This document shows positions 8,138 to 18,338 of a stretch of 64,000 nt of DNA, piece by piece. The notes beneath the pieces were generated by a model. The model saw only the letters and a program-made list of their open reading frames with translations, was not told the DNA's origin and did not search any database. The translations under genes and the position numbers were made by a program. Each line of letters opens with the position of its first letter. Position 1 is the stretch's first letter. The stretch comes from CANJDH01 sp031430015 (GTDB taxonomy: Bacteria; Pseudomonadota; Gammaproteobacteria; Burkholderiales; JAEUOS01): contig JANPAR010000004.1 of NCBI GenBank assembly GCA_031430015.1, positions 23,907 to 87,906 of the forward strand. Direction: 5' to 3'.

Positions 8138-8163
8138 TCTGTGGAAATCCTGTGGGCGGGAGC

Positions 8164-8193
8164 GCGCAAGGGCTTGTGGCGCAAGGACTTGTA
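8164..8193. repeat. 15-bp tandem duplication upstream of xseA
   Basis: Two adjacent units of GCGCAAGGGCTTGTG that differ at two positions, about 55 bases before the xseA start. Confidence 0.6.
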
Positions 8194-8248
8194 TTAGGGT
8201 GCCTGCGAAATACGCAGCGCCGCCGGGAAACCACCGGGCGAGGCCTGC

Positions 8249-9670
8249 ATGCTGAGCCGACCGGATTTTGAATTGAGCGCAGGCGTCGGCACTGCGCCAA
8301 GCGCAGCTGACGCCGCCTGCTCTGTCTCGGAACTCAACCGCCGCGCGCGCAGCCTGCTTGAAGGCGCGATTGGCCGTGTGCGCGTGCGTGGCGAAATCTC
8401 CGGTTTCAGCCGCGCCGCCTCGGGGCACATTTATTTTTCACTCAAGGACGAAGGGGCGCAGGTGCGCTGCGCGCTTTGGCGCAGCAAGGCGGGCGCGCTC
8501 TCGTTCGAGCCGAAAAACGGCGACGCGGTTGAAGTGCGCGCTTCCGTCACGCTGTTCGAAGCGCGCGGGGAATACCAGTTGAGTATCGAGTCGATGCGCC
8601 GTGCCGGCGCGGGTGCGCTGTACGAACAATTTTTGCGTCTGAAAGACAAGCTCGCCGGCGAGGGGCTGTTCGACGCAGAGCGCAAGCGTGCGTTGCCTGC
8701 GATGCCGCGCGGCATCGGCGTCGTCACCTCGTTGCAGGCGGCGGCGCTGCGCGACGTGCTCGCCACGCTGGCGCGCCGCGCGCCGATGACTCCAGTGATC
8801 GTGTTTCCCGCGCCGGTGCAGGGCGAAGGTGTGGCGGCGCTGATCGCCACTGCGATTGGAGAGGCAGGACGATATGCAGACACCGCTCAGCCAGCGGGCC
8901 ACTATGGACGCAGGGCTGCGGTGATTGACGTGCTCATCGTCTGCCGTGGCGGTGGCTCGATGGAAGATTTGTGGGCGTTCAACGAAGAAGTGGTCGCGCG
9001 CGCGATCGCTGCCTGCCCGGTGCCGGTGGTTTCGGGCGTTGGACACGAAACCGATTTCACGATTACCGACTGGGTCGCTGACCTGCGCGCGCCAACGCCG
9101 ACCGCGGCAGCGGAACTGGTGAGCCCCGATATCGAAGACATGCAAGCGCAACTGGCAAGCGCAGCGGCCGCGCTCTCGCAGGCCACGGCGCGCTGCCTGG
9201 TGGACGCACAACAGCGGCTCGACTGGCTGGCGCGCGCGTTGGTGCCGCCCTCCGCACGCCTGGCGATGCAGCGGCAGCGCCTCACGCATCTGTGCGCGCG
9301 GCTGCGCGCCGTGACGGCATCCGCTCTGGCCGCACACGCTGCGCGCTGCGCGCAAGCACAGGGGCGGCTGCGTGCGCCGCGGCTGGCGCGGCAACTATTG
9401 CAACTAGCCCATGCACGCAAACGCTTGACTGGCGCGGCTCTTGGTGGCATGACGGCCCAAGAGGCGCATCTGGAGAGGCTCTTGGGGGCGTTGCAGCTGT
9501 TGAATCCCCAACGCGTGTTGGAGCGTGGCTTTGCCATTGTGAGCAATGCGCAGGGGCGCGTGGTGCGCGATGCCAATTCGCTGGCGGCACACGACGTGCT
9601 GGACATCGTGCTTGCCAGCGGTGGGGTGGCGGCGAGTGTGACCAATGTGACCAAGGTACGCCTGCCTTAA
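8249..9670 (+). CDS. xseA: exodeoxyribonuclease VII large subunit
   Basis: The large subunit of ExoVII, which degrades single-stranded DNA from both ends in the cytosol and acts with the small subunit XseB (not in this window). The protein is 473 residues. An N-terminal OB-fold (about residues 25-120, with RVRGEISGF and SGHIYFSLKDE) precedes the catalytic domain containing VCRGGGSMEDLWAFNEE and GVGHETDFTI, then a long Ala/Arg-rich coiled coil. An extra 15-20 residues between IATAIGEAGRY and VIDVLIVCRGG are not typical of the family. The last codons and stop are part of a 43-bp tandem repeat. Confidence 0.96.
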   Translation: MLSRPDFELSAGVGTAPSAADAACSVSELNRRARSLLEGAIGRVRVRGEISGFSRAASGHIYFSLKDEGAQVRCALWRSKAGALSFEPKNGDAVEVRASVTLFEARGEYQLSIESMRRAGAGALYEQFLRLKDKLAGEGLFDAERKRALPAMPRGIGVVTSLQAAALRDVLATLARRAPMTPVIVFPAPVQGEGVAALIATAIGEAGRYADTAQPAGHYGRRAAVIDVLIVCRGGGSMEDLWAFNEEVVARAIAACPVPVVSGVGHETDFTITDWVADLRAPTPTAAAELVSPDIEDMQAQLASAAAALSQATARCLVDAQQRLDWLARALVPPSARLAMQRQRLTHLCARLRAVTASALAAHAARCAQAQGRLRAPRLARQLLQLAHARKRLTGAALGGMTAQEAHLERLLGALQLLNPQRVLERGFAIVSNAQGRVVRDANSLAAHDVLDIVLASGGVAASVTNVTKVRLP

Positions 9671-9768
9671 ATACAACCGCCTTATAACCTGAGGCCAAGG
9701 AGCGCTGGCGTTAAATGCGACGACCTTAAATTGTGACCAAGGCGCGGCTGCCCTAAAATGCGCAGGCA
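9651..9768. repeat. about 43-bp direct repeat, three copies, across the xseA stop
   Basis: Copies start at 9651, 9695 and 9737, each opening CCAAGG, followed by a GC-rich stretch and a TTAAA or TAAAA block; the third is partial. The first copy supplies the final residues and stop codon of xseA. The 11-base string TGTGACCAAGG recurs exactly 86 bases apart, twice the unit length. Confidence 0.75.
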
Positions 9769-9839
9769 ATATCTGCGGTGCCCGCATTACTATTACCCTG
9801 CCATTACTTTGATGTACGCTTGTTCCCGTTCCGGTTCAC

Positions 9840-9868
9840 TTGACCGGATTGTCCCTGCAACATATAGC
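9840..9868 (+). promoter_or_regulatory. sigma-70-type promoter for sodB
   Basis: TTGACC (5 of 6 to the -35 consensus) and TATAGC (4 of 6 to -10) are separated by exactly 17 bases, about 70 bases before the sodB start. The rest of the xseA-sodB spacer holds only the 43-bp repeat. Confidence 0.55.
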
Positions 9869-9940
9869 TCATCACCCGTGCGTCTGCCCGCTTAACCGCG
9901 AGGTTGACCGCGACTTGCGATCACGACTGGAGAACCACGA

Positions 9941-10519
9941 ATGGAACACAAACTGCCCACCCTTCCTTACGCGCTGGACGCTCTCGCGCCGCATTTGTCG
10001 AAGGAAACTCTCGAATTTCACTACGGCAAGCATCATCAGACCTATGTGACCAACTTGAACAATCTGATCAAAGGTACCGAGTTTGAAAACATGGACCTCG
10101 AGGCGATTGTCAAAAAATCGTCCGGTGGCATGTTCAACAACGCCGCGCAGATTTGGAATCACACGTTTTACTGGATGGGGTTGAAGCCGGGAGGCGGCGG
10201 TGAACCCACTGGCGCGCTGGCAGACGCCATCAACAAAAAATGGGGATCGTTCGCCAAGTTCAAGGAAGAGTTCAATAAATGCGCTGTCGGCACCTTTGGT
10301 TCGGGCTGGGCCTGGCTGGTCAAAAAGGCTGACGGCTCGCTCGATATGGTATCGACATCGAACGCGGCAACTCCGCTCACCGGTGCCGACAAGCCGCTGC
10401 TGACCTGCGACGTGTGGGAGCATGCCTACTACATCGATTACCGCAACGTGCGTCCGAAGTATCTGGAAGGTTTTTGGAATCTGGTGAACTGGGAATTTGC
10501 GGCCAAGAATCTGGCCTGA
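9941..10519 (+). CDS. sodB: iron superoxide dismutase
   Basis: Cytosolic superoxide dismutase, 192 residues, the normal length. Metal ligands are His27 (EFHYGKHH), His74 (WNHTFYW), Asp157 and His161 (DVWEHAYYIDYR). The glutamine of the FNNAAQIWNH segment and the overall sequence place it with the E. coli SodB Fe type rather than the Mn type. GGAG lies a little upstream of the ATG. It appears monocistronic: a promoter precedes it and a 21-bp repeat begins at the last base of its stop codon. Confidence 0.97.
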   Translation: MEHKLPTLPYALDALAPHLSKETLEFHYGKHHQTYVTNLNNLIKGTEFENMDLEAIVKKSSGGMFNNAAQIWNHTFYWMGLKPGGGGEPTGALADAINKKWGSFAKFKEEFNKCAVGTFGSGWAWLVKKADGSLDMVSTSNAATPLTGADKPLLTCDVWEHAYYIDYRNVRPKYLEGFWNLVNWEFAAKNLA

Positions 10520-10602
10520 GCAAGACTGGCCAGCGCGAAAGCCGCAGCGGTTCGCAAAGTAGCGGCAGCGGCCAGCAAGGCAGCCGCAGTGGCTGGCAGG
10601 TC
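10519..10602. repeat. 21-bp tandem repeat starting at the sodB stop codon
   Basis: Four 21-base units (10519, 10540, 10561, 10582) with the common core AGCNGCAGNGGNNNGCAAG. The first unit begins at the final A of the sodB TGA. In one frame the array would read as Ser/Gly/Gln-rich heptapeptides, but no ribosome site supports translation. Confidence 0.75.
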
Positions 10603-10639
10603 TGGCCGTCGCCGAGTAGCGCCATCCGGCGCATGACTT

Positions 10640-10663
10640 GAAGAAGCGAAGAAGCGAAAGGAG
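10640..10663. repeat. 8-bp tandem repeat that includes a ribosome-binding site
   Basis: GAAGAAGC occurs twice exactly and is followed by GAAAGGAG. The third, altered copy carries the AGGAG ribosome site for the gene at 10670. Confidence 0.6.
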
Positions 10664-10669
10664 AGCAGC

Positions 10670-11248
10670 ATGGGTAGCATTTTTCAATCGTTGGGACGTT
10701 CGGTCATCGCAGGTGTGGTGCTGCTGGCAGCCCTCATTGCCGTGTTTGGCAACATCAAGATGGGCCACGCCTGGGGGTCGTTTTTCATGCGCTGGCTGCA
10801 CGTGATGTGCGGGGTGATGTGGGTCGGGCTGCTCTGGTATTTCAACTTCGTGCAAATACCTTCGATGCCGAAAATTACGGATGAGCAAAAAGCGGCAGTC
10901 TCGAAAGTGATTGCGCCCACTGCGCTGTTCTGGTTTCGCTGGGCGGCGCTGGCCACAGTTGTCACCGGCTTGCTGCTGTCGGGCATGAGCGGCTCGCTTG
11001 TATTGGGGTTGACCCTGCAAAAGCCTTATGTGGCCATCGGTATCGGCATGTGGATCGCGCTGGTGATGGCGTTTAACGTCTGGTTCATTATTTGGCCAAA
11101 TCAGAAGAAAGCGCTGGGGATTGTGGCCGTGGACGCAGCGCCCAAAGCCGCTGCTGCACGCTTGGCGATGTTGACATCTCGATTCAACACCATGCTGTCG
11201 ATTCCCATGCTTTATTGCATGGTGGCGCAGCAAAACGGCGGTTTGTAG
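10670..11248 (+). CDS. membrane protein of the urate-oxidase N-terminal (PF06181/DUF989-like) family
   Basis: A 192-residue protein with four to five transmembrane helices (about residues 8-30, 45-65, 88-115, 122-150 and 168-185). Conserved features are the helix RWLHVMCGVMWVGLLWYFNF, the motif NVWFIIWPNQKKAL and TSRFNTMLSIPMLY. These match the membrane part of PuuD-type urate hydroxylases, but the cytochrome c domain of full-length PuuD is absent. Stand-alone forms are common and of unknown function; the His residues could bind haem. AGGAGAG precedes the ATG. A terminator follows. Confidence 0.75.
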   Translation: MGSIFQSLGRSVIAGVVLLAALIAVFGNIKMGHAWGSFFMRWLHVMCGVMWVGLLWYFNFVQIPSMPKITDEQKAAVSKVIAPTALFWFRWAALATVVTGLLLSGMSGSLVLGLTLQKPYVAIGIGMWIALVMAFNVWFIIWPNQKKALGIVAVDAAPKAAAARLAMLTSRFNTMLSIPMLYCMVAQQNGGL

Positions 11249-11314
11249 AATGGATTGGAGCGCCGGGCGCGCGGAAGTCTGCGCGCATTGACTAATGCAC
11301 ATTGATTCAAAAAC

Positions 11315-11335
11315 GGGGCCTTGCGGCCCCTTTTT
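11315..11335 (+). terminator. Rho-independent terminator
   Basis: GGGGCC and GGCCCC form a perfect 6-bp stem with a TTGC loop, followed by five T, 66 bases past the stop of the membrane protein gene. It separates that gene from dnaG. Confidence 0.85.
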
Positions 11336-11452
11336 CATTCCGGGTGCGAGCGTAAAATGCGCAGCCGCAGGCATCGCGTCCTGCACACTCTCCCGCGCGA
11401 AATCCTCATGCCAGTTTGTCAATGCCGCACCGTGTGATGGCGGCGCTGCCCC

Positions 11453-13210
11453 ATGATTCCCCAGTCATTCATTCAGGATTTGCTCAACCGCGTTGACATC
11501 GTCGATGTAGTGGGCAAGCACGTGCAGCTCAAAAAAGGCGGCGCCAACCTGATGGGGCTGTGCCCGTTTCACAACGAGAAATCACCGTCGTTCACGGTCA
11601 GCCCGGCCAAGCAGTTCTATCACTGCTTTGGCTGCGGCGTGCACGGCTCGGCCATCGGCTTTTTGATGGAGCACGCGGGCCTGACCTACGTGGAGGCGAT
11701 CAAGGATCTGGCGCAGTCAGTGGGCCTGACCGTGCCGGAAGAGCGCGGCAGCGCCCCGCGCCGCGACGGCCCCGACAGCAGCGCGCTGATGGCGCTGATG
11801 GAGCGTGCCGCGCGTTTTTATATTGACACACTCAAGGTCTCGCCCGAAGCGATTGCCTATCTCAAGGGGCGCGGTCTCACTGGCGAGATCGCGCGCACGT
11901 TTGGCCTGGGTTACGTGCCTGATGAGTGGAATAGTTTGCAAACCGTTTTCGCCGAAGAGTATGCGGGCAAGGCTATGCTCGATACGGGGCTGGTCATCGA
12001 CAGTGAAAAAGGTTCGCGCTATGACCGTTTTCGCGGCCGCGTGATGTTCCCGATTCGAAGCACGCGTGGCGCGGTGATCGGTTTTGGCGGGCGCGTCACC
12101 GGCGCGGGCGAGCCGAAATACTTGAACTCGCCGGAGACGCCGCTGTTTGAAAAAGGACGCGAGTTGTACGGCCTGTTCGAAGCGCGTCAGGCGATCCGCG
12201 CCGCCGCCAAAGTGCTGGTGGTCGAAGGCTATATGGACGTGGTGGCCTTGGCGCAAATGGGTGTCGGCTACGCGGTGGCGACGCTCGGCACGGCCTGCAC
12301 GCCGGCGCACGTGCAAAAGCTGGTCAAGCAGGCCGATCGCGTAATTTTCAGTTTTGATGGTGATGGTGCCGGCCGCCGCGCCGCCTGGCGCGCTCTCGAA
12401 AATAGCCTCGCCCTCACCAGTGACGATAAGGTGTTCTCGTTTTTGTTTTTGCCCGAAGAGCACGACCCCGACACCTTCATTCGCGAGTTCGGGCGCGATG
12501 ACTTTGAGAACTTGGTGGACGGTGCGATGCCGCTGTCGCGGTTCTTGGTGCGCGAGCTGGCTGCGGAAAATGATCTGACCTCAGCCGAAGGACGTGCCGG
12601 CTTGGTGAGCGCCGCCAAGCCGCATCTGCAGCGCATCACTGCGCCCGGCCTGCGCCTCGCCATCGTCAAGCAAATCGCCGAGTTGGCCGGAATGACACCG
12701 CTGGAGGTCGAGACCCTGTGCGATCTCAAGGGTCAGGCCGCCTACGTACGGGCCGCGCCACTACGCGTGGCGCGTGCGCCGGTCACTTCGCTCGACGAGC
12801 AAATGCTGCGCTTGCTGGTACGCGCGCCGCATTTGGCGACGTTGGCCGAAACCGAAGAGCAGCGCCACGTACTGCCCGAAGGCTCGCCGGTGCGGGCGAT
12901 GATTGATGCCATCTGCTCGACCGACAATCCGGTGTCCTCCACCGGTCTCACCGAGATGTTTGCCGAGACCGATGTCGCGCCCTTTTTGCGCCGCGCGCTG
13001 GTCGAAGAGCTGGAAATCGACAAAGAGCCGGACATCGTCGAAGCCGAGTTTCGCCACGCTCTCAAGACCCTGCGCGATCAGTGGCGGCGCGCACGCACGG
13101 CGCACATCATCGCTGCCGAAATGGGGAATCCGGCCGCACGCGCCGAGCTTGCCGCCTTGATTGCCGAGGAAGGTGCTTCTAAGTCTATGGCGTCAGCATC
13201 AACGGAGTGA
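11453..13210 (+). CDS. dnaG: DNA primase
   Basis: Synthesises RNA primers for replication forks, recruited by DnaB helicase. The protein is 585 residues. The N-terminal CHC2 zinc finger uses Cys37, His40, Cys58 and Cys61. The central TOPRIM catalytic core contains VVEGYMDVVALAQMG and the acidic DGDGAGRRAA, and the C-terminal third is the DnaB-binding region. It is followed directly by the rpoD promoter. The usual rpsU gene, and the yqeY gene often found with it, are absent upstream. Confidence 0.97.
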   Translation: MIPQSFIQDLLNRVDIVDVVGKHVQLKKGGANLMGLCPFHNEKSPSFTVSPAKQFYHCFGCGVHGSAIGFLMEHAGLTYVEAIKDLAQSVGLTVPEERGSAPRRDGPDSSALMALMERAARFYIDTLKVSPEAIAYLKGRGLTGEIARTFGLGYVPDEWNSLQTVFAEEYAGKAMLDTGLVIDSEKGSRYDRFRGRVMFPIRSTRGAVIGFGGRVTGAGEPKYLNSPETPLFEKGRELYGLFEARQAIRAAAKVLVVEGYMDVVALAQMGVGYAVATLGTACTPAHVQKLVKQADRVIFSFDGDGAGRRAAWRALENSLALTSDDKVFSFLFLPEEHDPDTFIREFGRDDFENLVDGAMPLSRFLVRELAAENDLTSAEGRAGLVSAAKPHLQRITAPGLRLAIVKQIAELAGMTPLEVETLCDLKGQAAYVRAAPLRVARAPVTSLDEQMLRLLVRAPHLATLAETEEQRHVLPEGSPVRAMIDAICSTDNPVSSTGLTEMFAETDVAPFLRRALVEELEIDKEPDIVEAEFRHALKTLRDQWRRARTAHIIAAEMGNPAARAELAALIAEEGASKSMASASTE

Positions 13211-13236
13211 TGCGACCTCAAATTTACGCAGAATAA

Positions 13237-13245
13237 TGCTATAAT
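13237..13245 (+). promoter_or_regulatory. extended -10 promoter for rpoD
   Basis: TGCTATAAT is a perfect extended -10 element (TGn plus TATAAT). No good -35 is visible, which an extended -10 can tolerate. It lies about 125 bases before the chosen rpoD start. Confidence 0.65.
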
Positions 13246-13371
13246 TCAAAGCTTTACTTCGTTTGGCGAATCTGCCCGCAACCCACTTTTCGGACAGTTT
13301 TGCCGTTCATCGCTTCCGCCGTAATTTGCATCAATCGTCCGGTGGGGGCGACTTCTTTTCGAGGCAATCGC

Positions 13372-15738
<2,367 letters not shown>

Positions 15739-15744
15739 ACCACC

Positions 15745-15821
15745 GGGCCGTTAGCTCAGCTGGTTAGAGCAGAGGACTCATAATCCTTTGGTCGTAGGTT
15801 CAAGTCCTACACGGCCTACCA
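15745..15821 (+). tRNA. tRNA-Ile2 (CAU anticodon, lysidine type)
   Basis: A 77-base tRNA with encoded CCA. The acceptor stem GGGCCGT pairs with ACGGCCT (one G-T), the anticodon loop is CTCATAA (anticodon CAT) and the T-loop is TTCAAGT. A CAT anticodon could be Met or Ile2. I favour Ile2, because C4-G69 and C5-G68, the TilS lysidine-synthetase determinants, are both present and the anticodon and T-loop context matches E. coli ileX. It begins 6 bases after the rpoD stop, so it is probably co-transcribed with it. Confidence 0.92.
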
Positions 15822-15985
15822 ACTCGCGGAGCATCGTCTACCAAGGCTCTCCGCCAATACAAGCCAGATTTTTTTGGGCTTTCTTCGCAGTCTTGTTGGT
15901 AATTTTCAGCTCGAGGTGTCACAGTGTGGCCCTTTGGCGCCCTTGGTGCGGGTGAGCTTGTCGCTTGGCGGCGTTGCCGTCCGCG

Positions 15986-16000
15986 TTTTTTTTTTGGAGG
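15986..16000 (+). other. T10 tract abutting a ribosome-binding site
   Basis: Ten T (15986-15995) are followed at once by GGAGG (15996-16000), the ribosome site of the lipoprotein gene. A weak GC-rich hairpin precedes the T run with a 6-base gap, so it may partly terminate transcription from rpoD–tRNA. The 185-base spacer shows nothing else. Confidence 0.45.
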
Positions 16001-16006
16001 ATCGAT

Positions 16007-16384
16007 ATGGCTCGCCTCGCATGGATGGCGCTTGCAGTCTTGCTTGCATCGTGCGCCACAACCGCCGGCTACGAAAAGATACTCAATTCGTGGGTAGGGC
16101 GGGAAGAGATAGATTTGGTGCGAACCTGGGGGCCCCCGCTGCAAACTTACGAAACCGCCGGTCGCAAATTCCTGTCGTACTCGTCGGAGAAAATGGTTTA
16201 CCGGCCAGCCTCACCCGGCATCGTTCACACGACGAGGCTAGGCAATGGGGCGTATTCGTCAAGGGTATTGGGTGGCGTTGGTTCGTCTCTCACGCATTTC
16301 TCTTGCCAAACCGTCTTCGAATTGGATGGCACCAAGGTTGTATCGTGGACGCACAACGGCAATGCGTGCAAGGCAGACGACTAG
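16007..16384 (+). CDS. small outer-membrane lipoprotein of unknown function
   Basis: A 125-residue protein. The signal peptide MARLAWMALAVLLASC ends in a lipobox (LASC), so Cys16 should be lipidated and the protein anchored in the envelope. The mature part opens with ATTAGYEKILNSWVGREEIDLVRTWGPP split by short loops; the WVG..E.DLV..WG.P pattern recurs in uncharacterised proteobacterial lipoproteins, and the C-terminus ends CQTVFELDG...W...GNACKADD with two Cys. I chose the ATG at 16007 because it starts the signal peptide and has GGAGG upstream. No function can be assigned. It converges with hemW. Confidence 0.75.
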   Translation: MARLAWMALAVLLASCATTAGYEKILNSWVGREEIDLVRTWGPPLQTYETAGRKFLSYSSEKMVYRPASPGIVHTTRLGNGAYSSRVLGGVGSSLTHFSCQTVFELDGTKVVSWTHNGNACKADD

Positions 16385-16397
16385 GGCGAGTCATTGC

Positions 16398-17705
16398 CTA
16401 CAGAAATAGCTGCAATAAATCGTTCAGGAATACGCGGCCACGCTCGGTGGGCGCGATGCGCAGGTGATCGCGCGTGATGAGACCCTTGGCTTCGGCTTCC
16501 TTCAGCGCTTGCTCTACGCTGCTGACCGGCAGGCCGGTACGTTCACCAAACTCGCGTACTGCGAAACCCTTGGTGAGACGGAGCGCATTCATCACGTACT
16601 CGAACGGCAATTCGTTGGTGGTGACTTCCCGCTCTTCGGCTAGCGGCGCATCCGCTTCACAGCCCGCCATGTAGCTCTCCGGCTGGCGCAGCTTCGCCGT
16701 CCGCAGGATGCGGTGCGCGAACGAGAGCTTGCCGTGCGCGCCGGCGCCGATGCCGAGGTAGTCACCGAAACGCCAGTAATTGATGTTGTGGCGGCTTTGA
16801 TGCCCTGGCTTGGCGTAGGCCGAGGTCTCATAGTGCTCGTAGCCTGCGCTGGCCAGGCGTGACTCGATCAGCGTTTGCATCTCCGCTGCCACGTCATCAT
16901 CCGGCAACAGGGGCGGATATTTTGCGAACACCGTGTTCGGTTCGAGTGTGAGGTGGTAGTACGACAGATGCGGTGGATCGAAGCTGAGCGCAGTGTCGAT
17001 TTCGGCCTGCAATTGCGTGAGATTCTGCCCAGGCAAGGCGTACATCAGATCGAGATTGAAATTGTCGAACAGTTTTGCAGCGATCTCGATGGCCTTGCGC
17101 GCTTCGTTGCCGTCGTGGATGCGGCCGAGTGACTGCAACTGCACCTTGTCGAAACTTTGGACGCCAATCGAGAGGCGGTTGACGCCGTTGTCGCGGTAGG
17201 CGGCGAACTTCTCCGCTTCAAACGTGCCGGGGTTGGCTTCCAGAGTGATTTCGGCATCGGCCTCCAAGCCGCTCCTGGAGCGGATCTCCGACATGAGTCT
17301 CGCGAAACCCTTGGGAGACAACAGGCTTGGCGTACCCCCGCCGAAGAAAATCGTGTGAATGCGGCGGCCCCAAATCAGCGGCAGCGACAACTCCAGATCA
17401 CGGATCAGTGCGTCGATGTAGCGCGCTTCGGGGATGGCCGTGTTGCCATCCACGGCGTGCGAATTGAAGTCACAGTAGGGGCATTTTTTGACGCACCAGG
17501 GAAAATGCACGTAGAGCGAGAGGGGAGGCAGGCTGGCGAGGGTGATTTGGCCCGGCTGCGTGTGGGCAGTGACGGCATTGAAGCGGCCTGCGCGTGCATT
17601 GAGTGAGTTGGGCTCCGGAGAAGACACTCCCAGTCCTGCCGGGCTGGTCCGACTGCCCGGCAGCTTTGCGCCCGCCGGCGTGATCAGTTTGATCGGGATT
17701 ACCAC
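16398..17705 (-). CDS. hemW: radical SAM haem chaperone HemW
   Basis: A 435-residue radical SAM protein of the HemW (formerly HemN-like) family, which binds haem and delivers it to respiratory enzymes rather than oxidising coproporphyrinogen. The [4Fe-4S] cluster motif is Cys71, Cys75, Cys78 (WCVKKCPYC). FFGGGTPSLL and EANPGTF are conserved SAM-site blocks, and the C-terminal winged-helix region is present. The first 60 residues are poorly conserved. The best start is a GTG at 17705 that overlaps the rdgB stop region, which implies coupling to rdgB. Confidence 0.94.
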   Translation of the reverse strand: MVIPIKLITPAGAKLPGSRTSPAGLGVSSPEPNSLNARAGRFNAVTAHTQPGQITLASLPPLSLYVHFPWCVKKCPYCDFNSHAVDGNTAIPEARYIDALIRDLELSLPLIWGRRIHTIFFGGGTPSLLSPKGFARLMSEIRSRSGLEADAEITLEANPGTFEAEKFAAYRDNGVNRLSIGVQSFDKVQLQSLGRIHDGNEARKAIEIAAKLFDNFNLDLMYALPGQNLTQLQAEIDTALSFDPPHLSYYHLTLEPNTVFAKYPPLLPDDDVAAEMQTLIESRLASAGYEHYETSAYAKPGHQSRHNINYWRFGDYLGIGAGAHGKLSFAHRILRTAKLRQPESYMAGCEADAPLAEEREVTTNELPFEYVMNALRLTKGFAVREFGERTGLPVSSVEQALKEAEAKGLITRDHLRIAPTERGRVFLNDLLQLFL

Positions 17706-18289
17706 TGTTCCTGGATCAGTGCCGCCAGCCGCCGCAAGGCCTTGCCGCGGTGGCTGACCAGGTTTTTTTCGCGCGCGTCGAGTTCAGCGGCGGTCTTGCC
17801 CAGATCCGGCAGCAGGAAGTAGGGGTCGTAACCGAAGCCATTGTCACCGCGTGGCACCTCAACTACTTCGCCGGCCCAGCGTCCTTCGGCAATCAGCGGC
17901 TGCGGATCTGCAGCGTGACGCACCACCACCAGTGCCGCGAAGTAGTAGGCCGCCCTGTCATCATTGCCTTTTAGCGCGGCGACGAGTTTCTGGTTGTTGC
18001 GCTCGTCTGACTTCGGCTCACCGGCGTAGCGTGCAGATATCACACCGGGTGCTCCGCGCAGTGCATGAACGCAAATGCCCGAGTCGTCGGCGAGCGCGGG
18101 CATGCCGGTGTATTGCGCCGCGTTGCGCGCCTTGGCCAGTGCGTTCTCGACAAAGGTCGGATGCGGCTCTTCGGCTTCCGGCACGTTGAACGCCGACTGC
18201 GGCACCACCTTGAAGCCGAGCGGTTGCAGGATCGCTTCAATTTCGCGCAGCTTGCCCGCGTTGTTGGAGGCGATGACGATTTCTTTCAT
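17699..18289 (-). CDS. rdgB: XTP/dITP diphosphatase (RdgB/HAM1)
   Basis: Hydrolyses non-canonical purine triphosphates (dITP, XTP) to monophosphates and so keeps them out of DNA. The protein is 196 residues, the normal length. Substrate-site motifs are ASNNAGK near the N-terminus, ALADDSG in the middle and GFGYDPYF followed by SHRGKAL near the C-terminus. The ATG at 18289 begins the conserved MKEIVIASNN. It is the middle gene of rph–rdgB–hemW, 49 bases after rph. Confidence 0.96.
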   Translation of the reverse strand: MKEIVIASNNAGKLREIEAILQPLGFKVVPQSAFNVPEAEEPHPTFVENALAKARNAAQYTGMPALADDSGICVHALRGAPGVISARYAGEPKSDERNNQKLVAALKGNDDRAAYYFAALVVVRHAADPQPLIAEGRWAGEVVEVPRGDNGFGYDPYFLLPDLGKTAAELDAREKNLVSHRGKALRRLAALIQEQW

Positions 18290-18338
18290 GGGGTTGTCCG
18301 TGGAAAGCGGAATCCTGAGCAGCGTGGTGCGCTGCAGC

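Noticed and set aside
8100..8160. Possible chromosomal origin at the DnaA-box palindrome
   Set aside because: Only one exact and one near-exact box, no AT-rich unwinding element, and none of dnaA, dnaN, rpmH or gyrB nearby. A regulatory site is more likely.
10519..10641. Short Ser/Gly/Gln-rich reading frame after sodB
   Set aside because: It is the translated image of a 21-bp repeat with no start or ribosome site of its own.
15745..15821. Elongator tRNA-Met
   Set aside because: The CAU anticodon fits, but C4-G69 and C5-G68 and the anticodon and T-loop context match the lysidine-modified tRNA-Ile2; Met remains a minor alternative.
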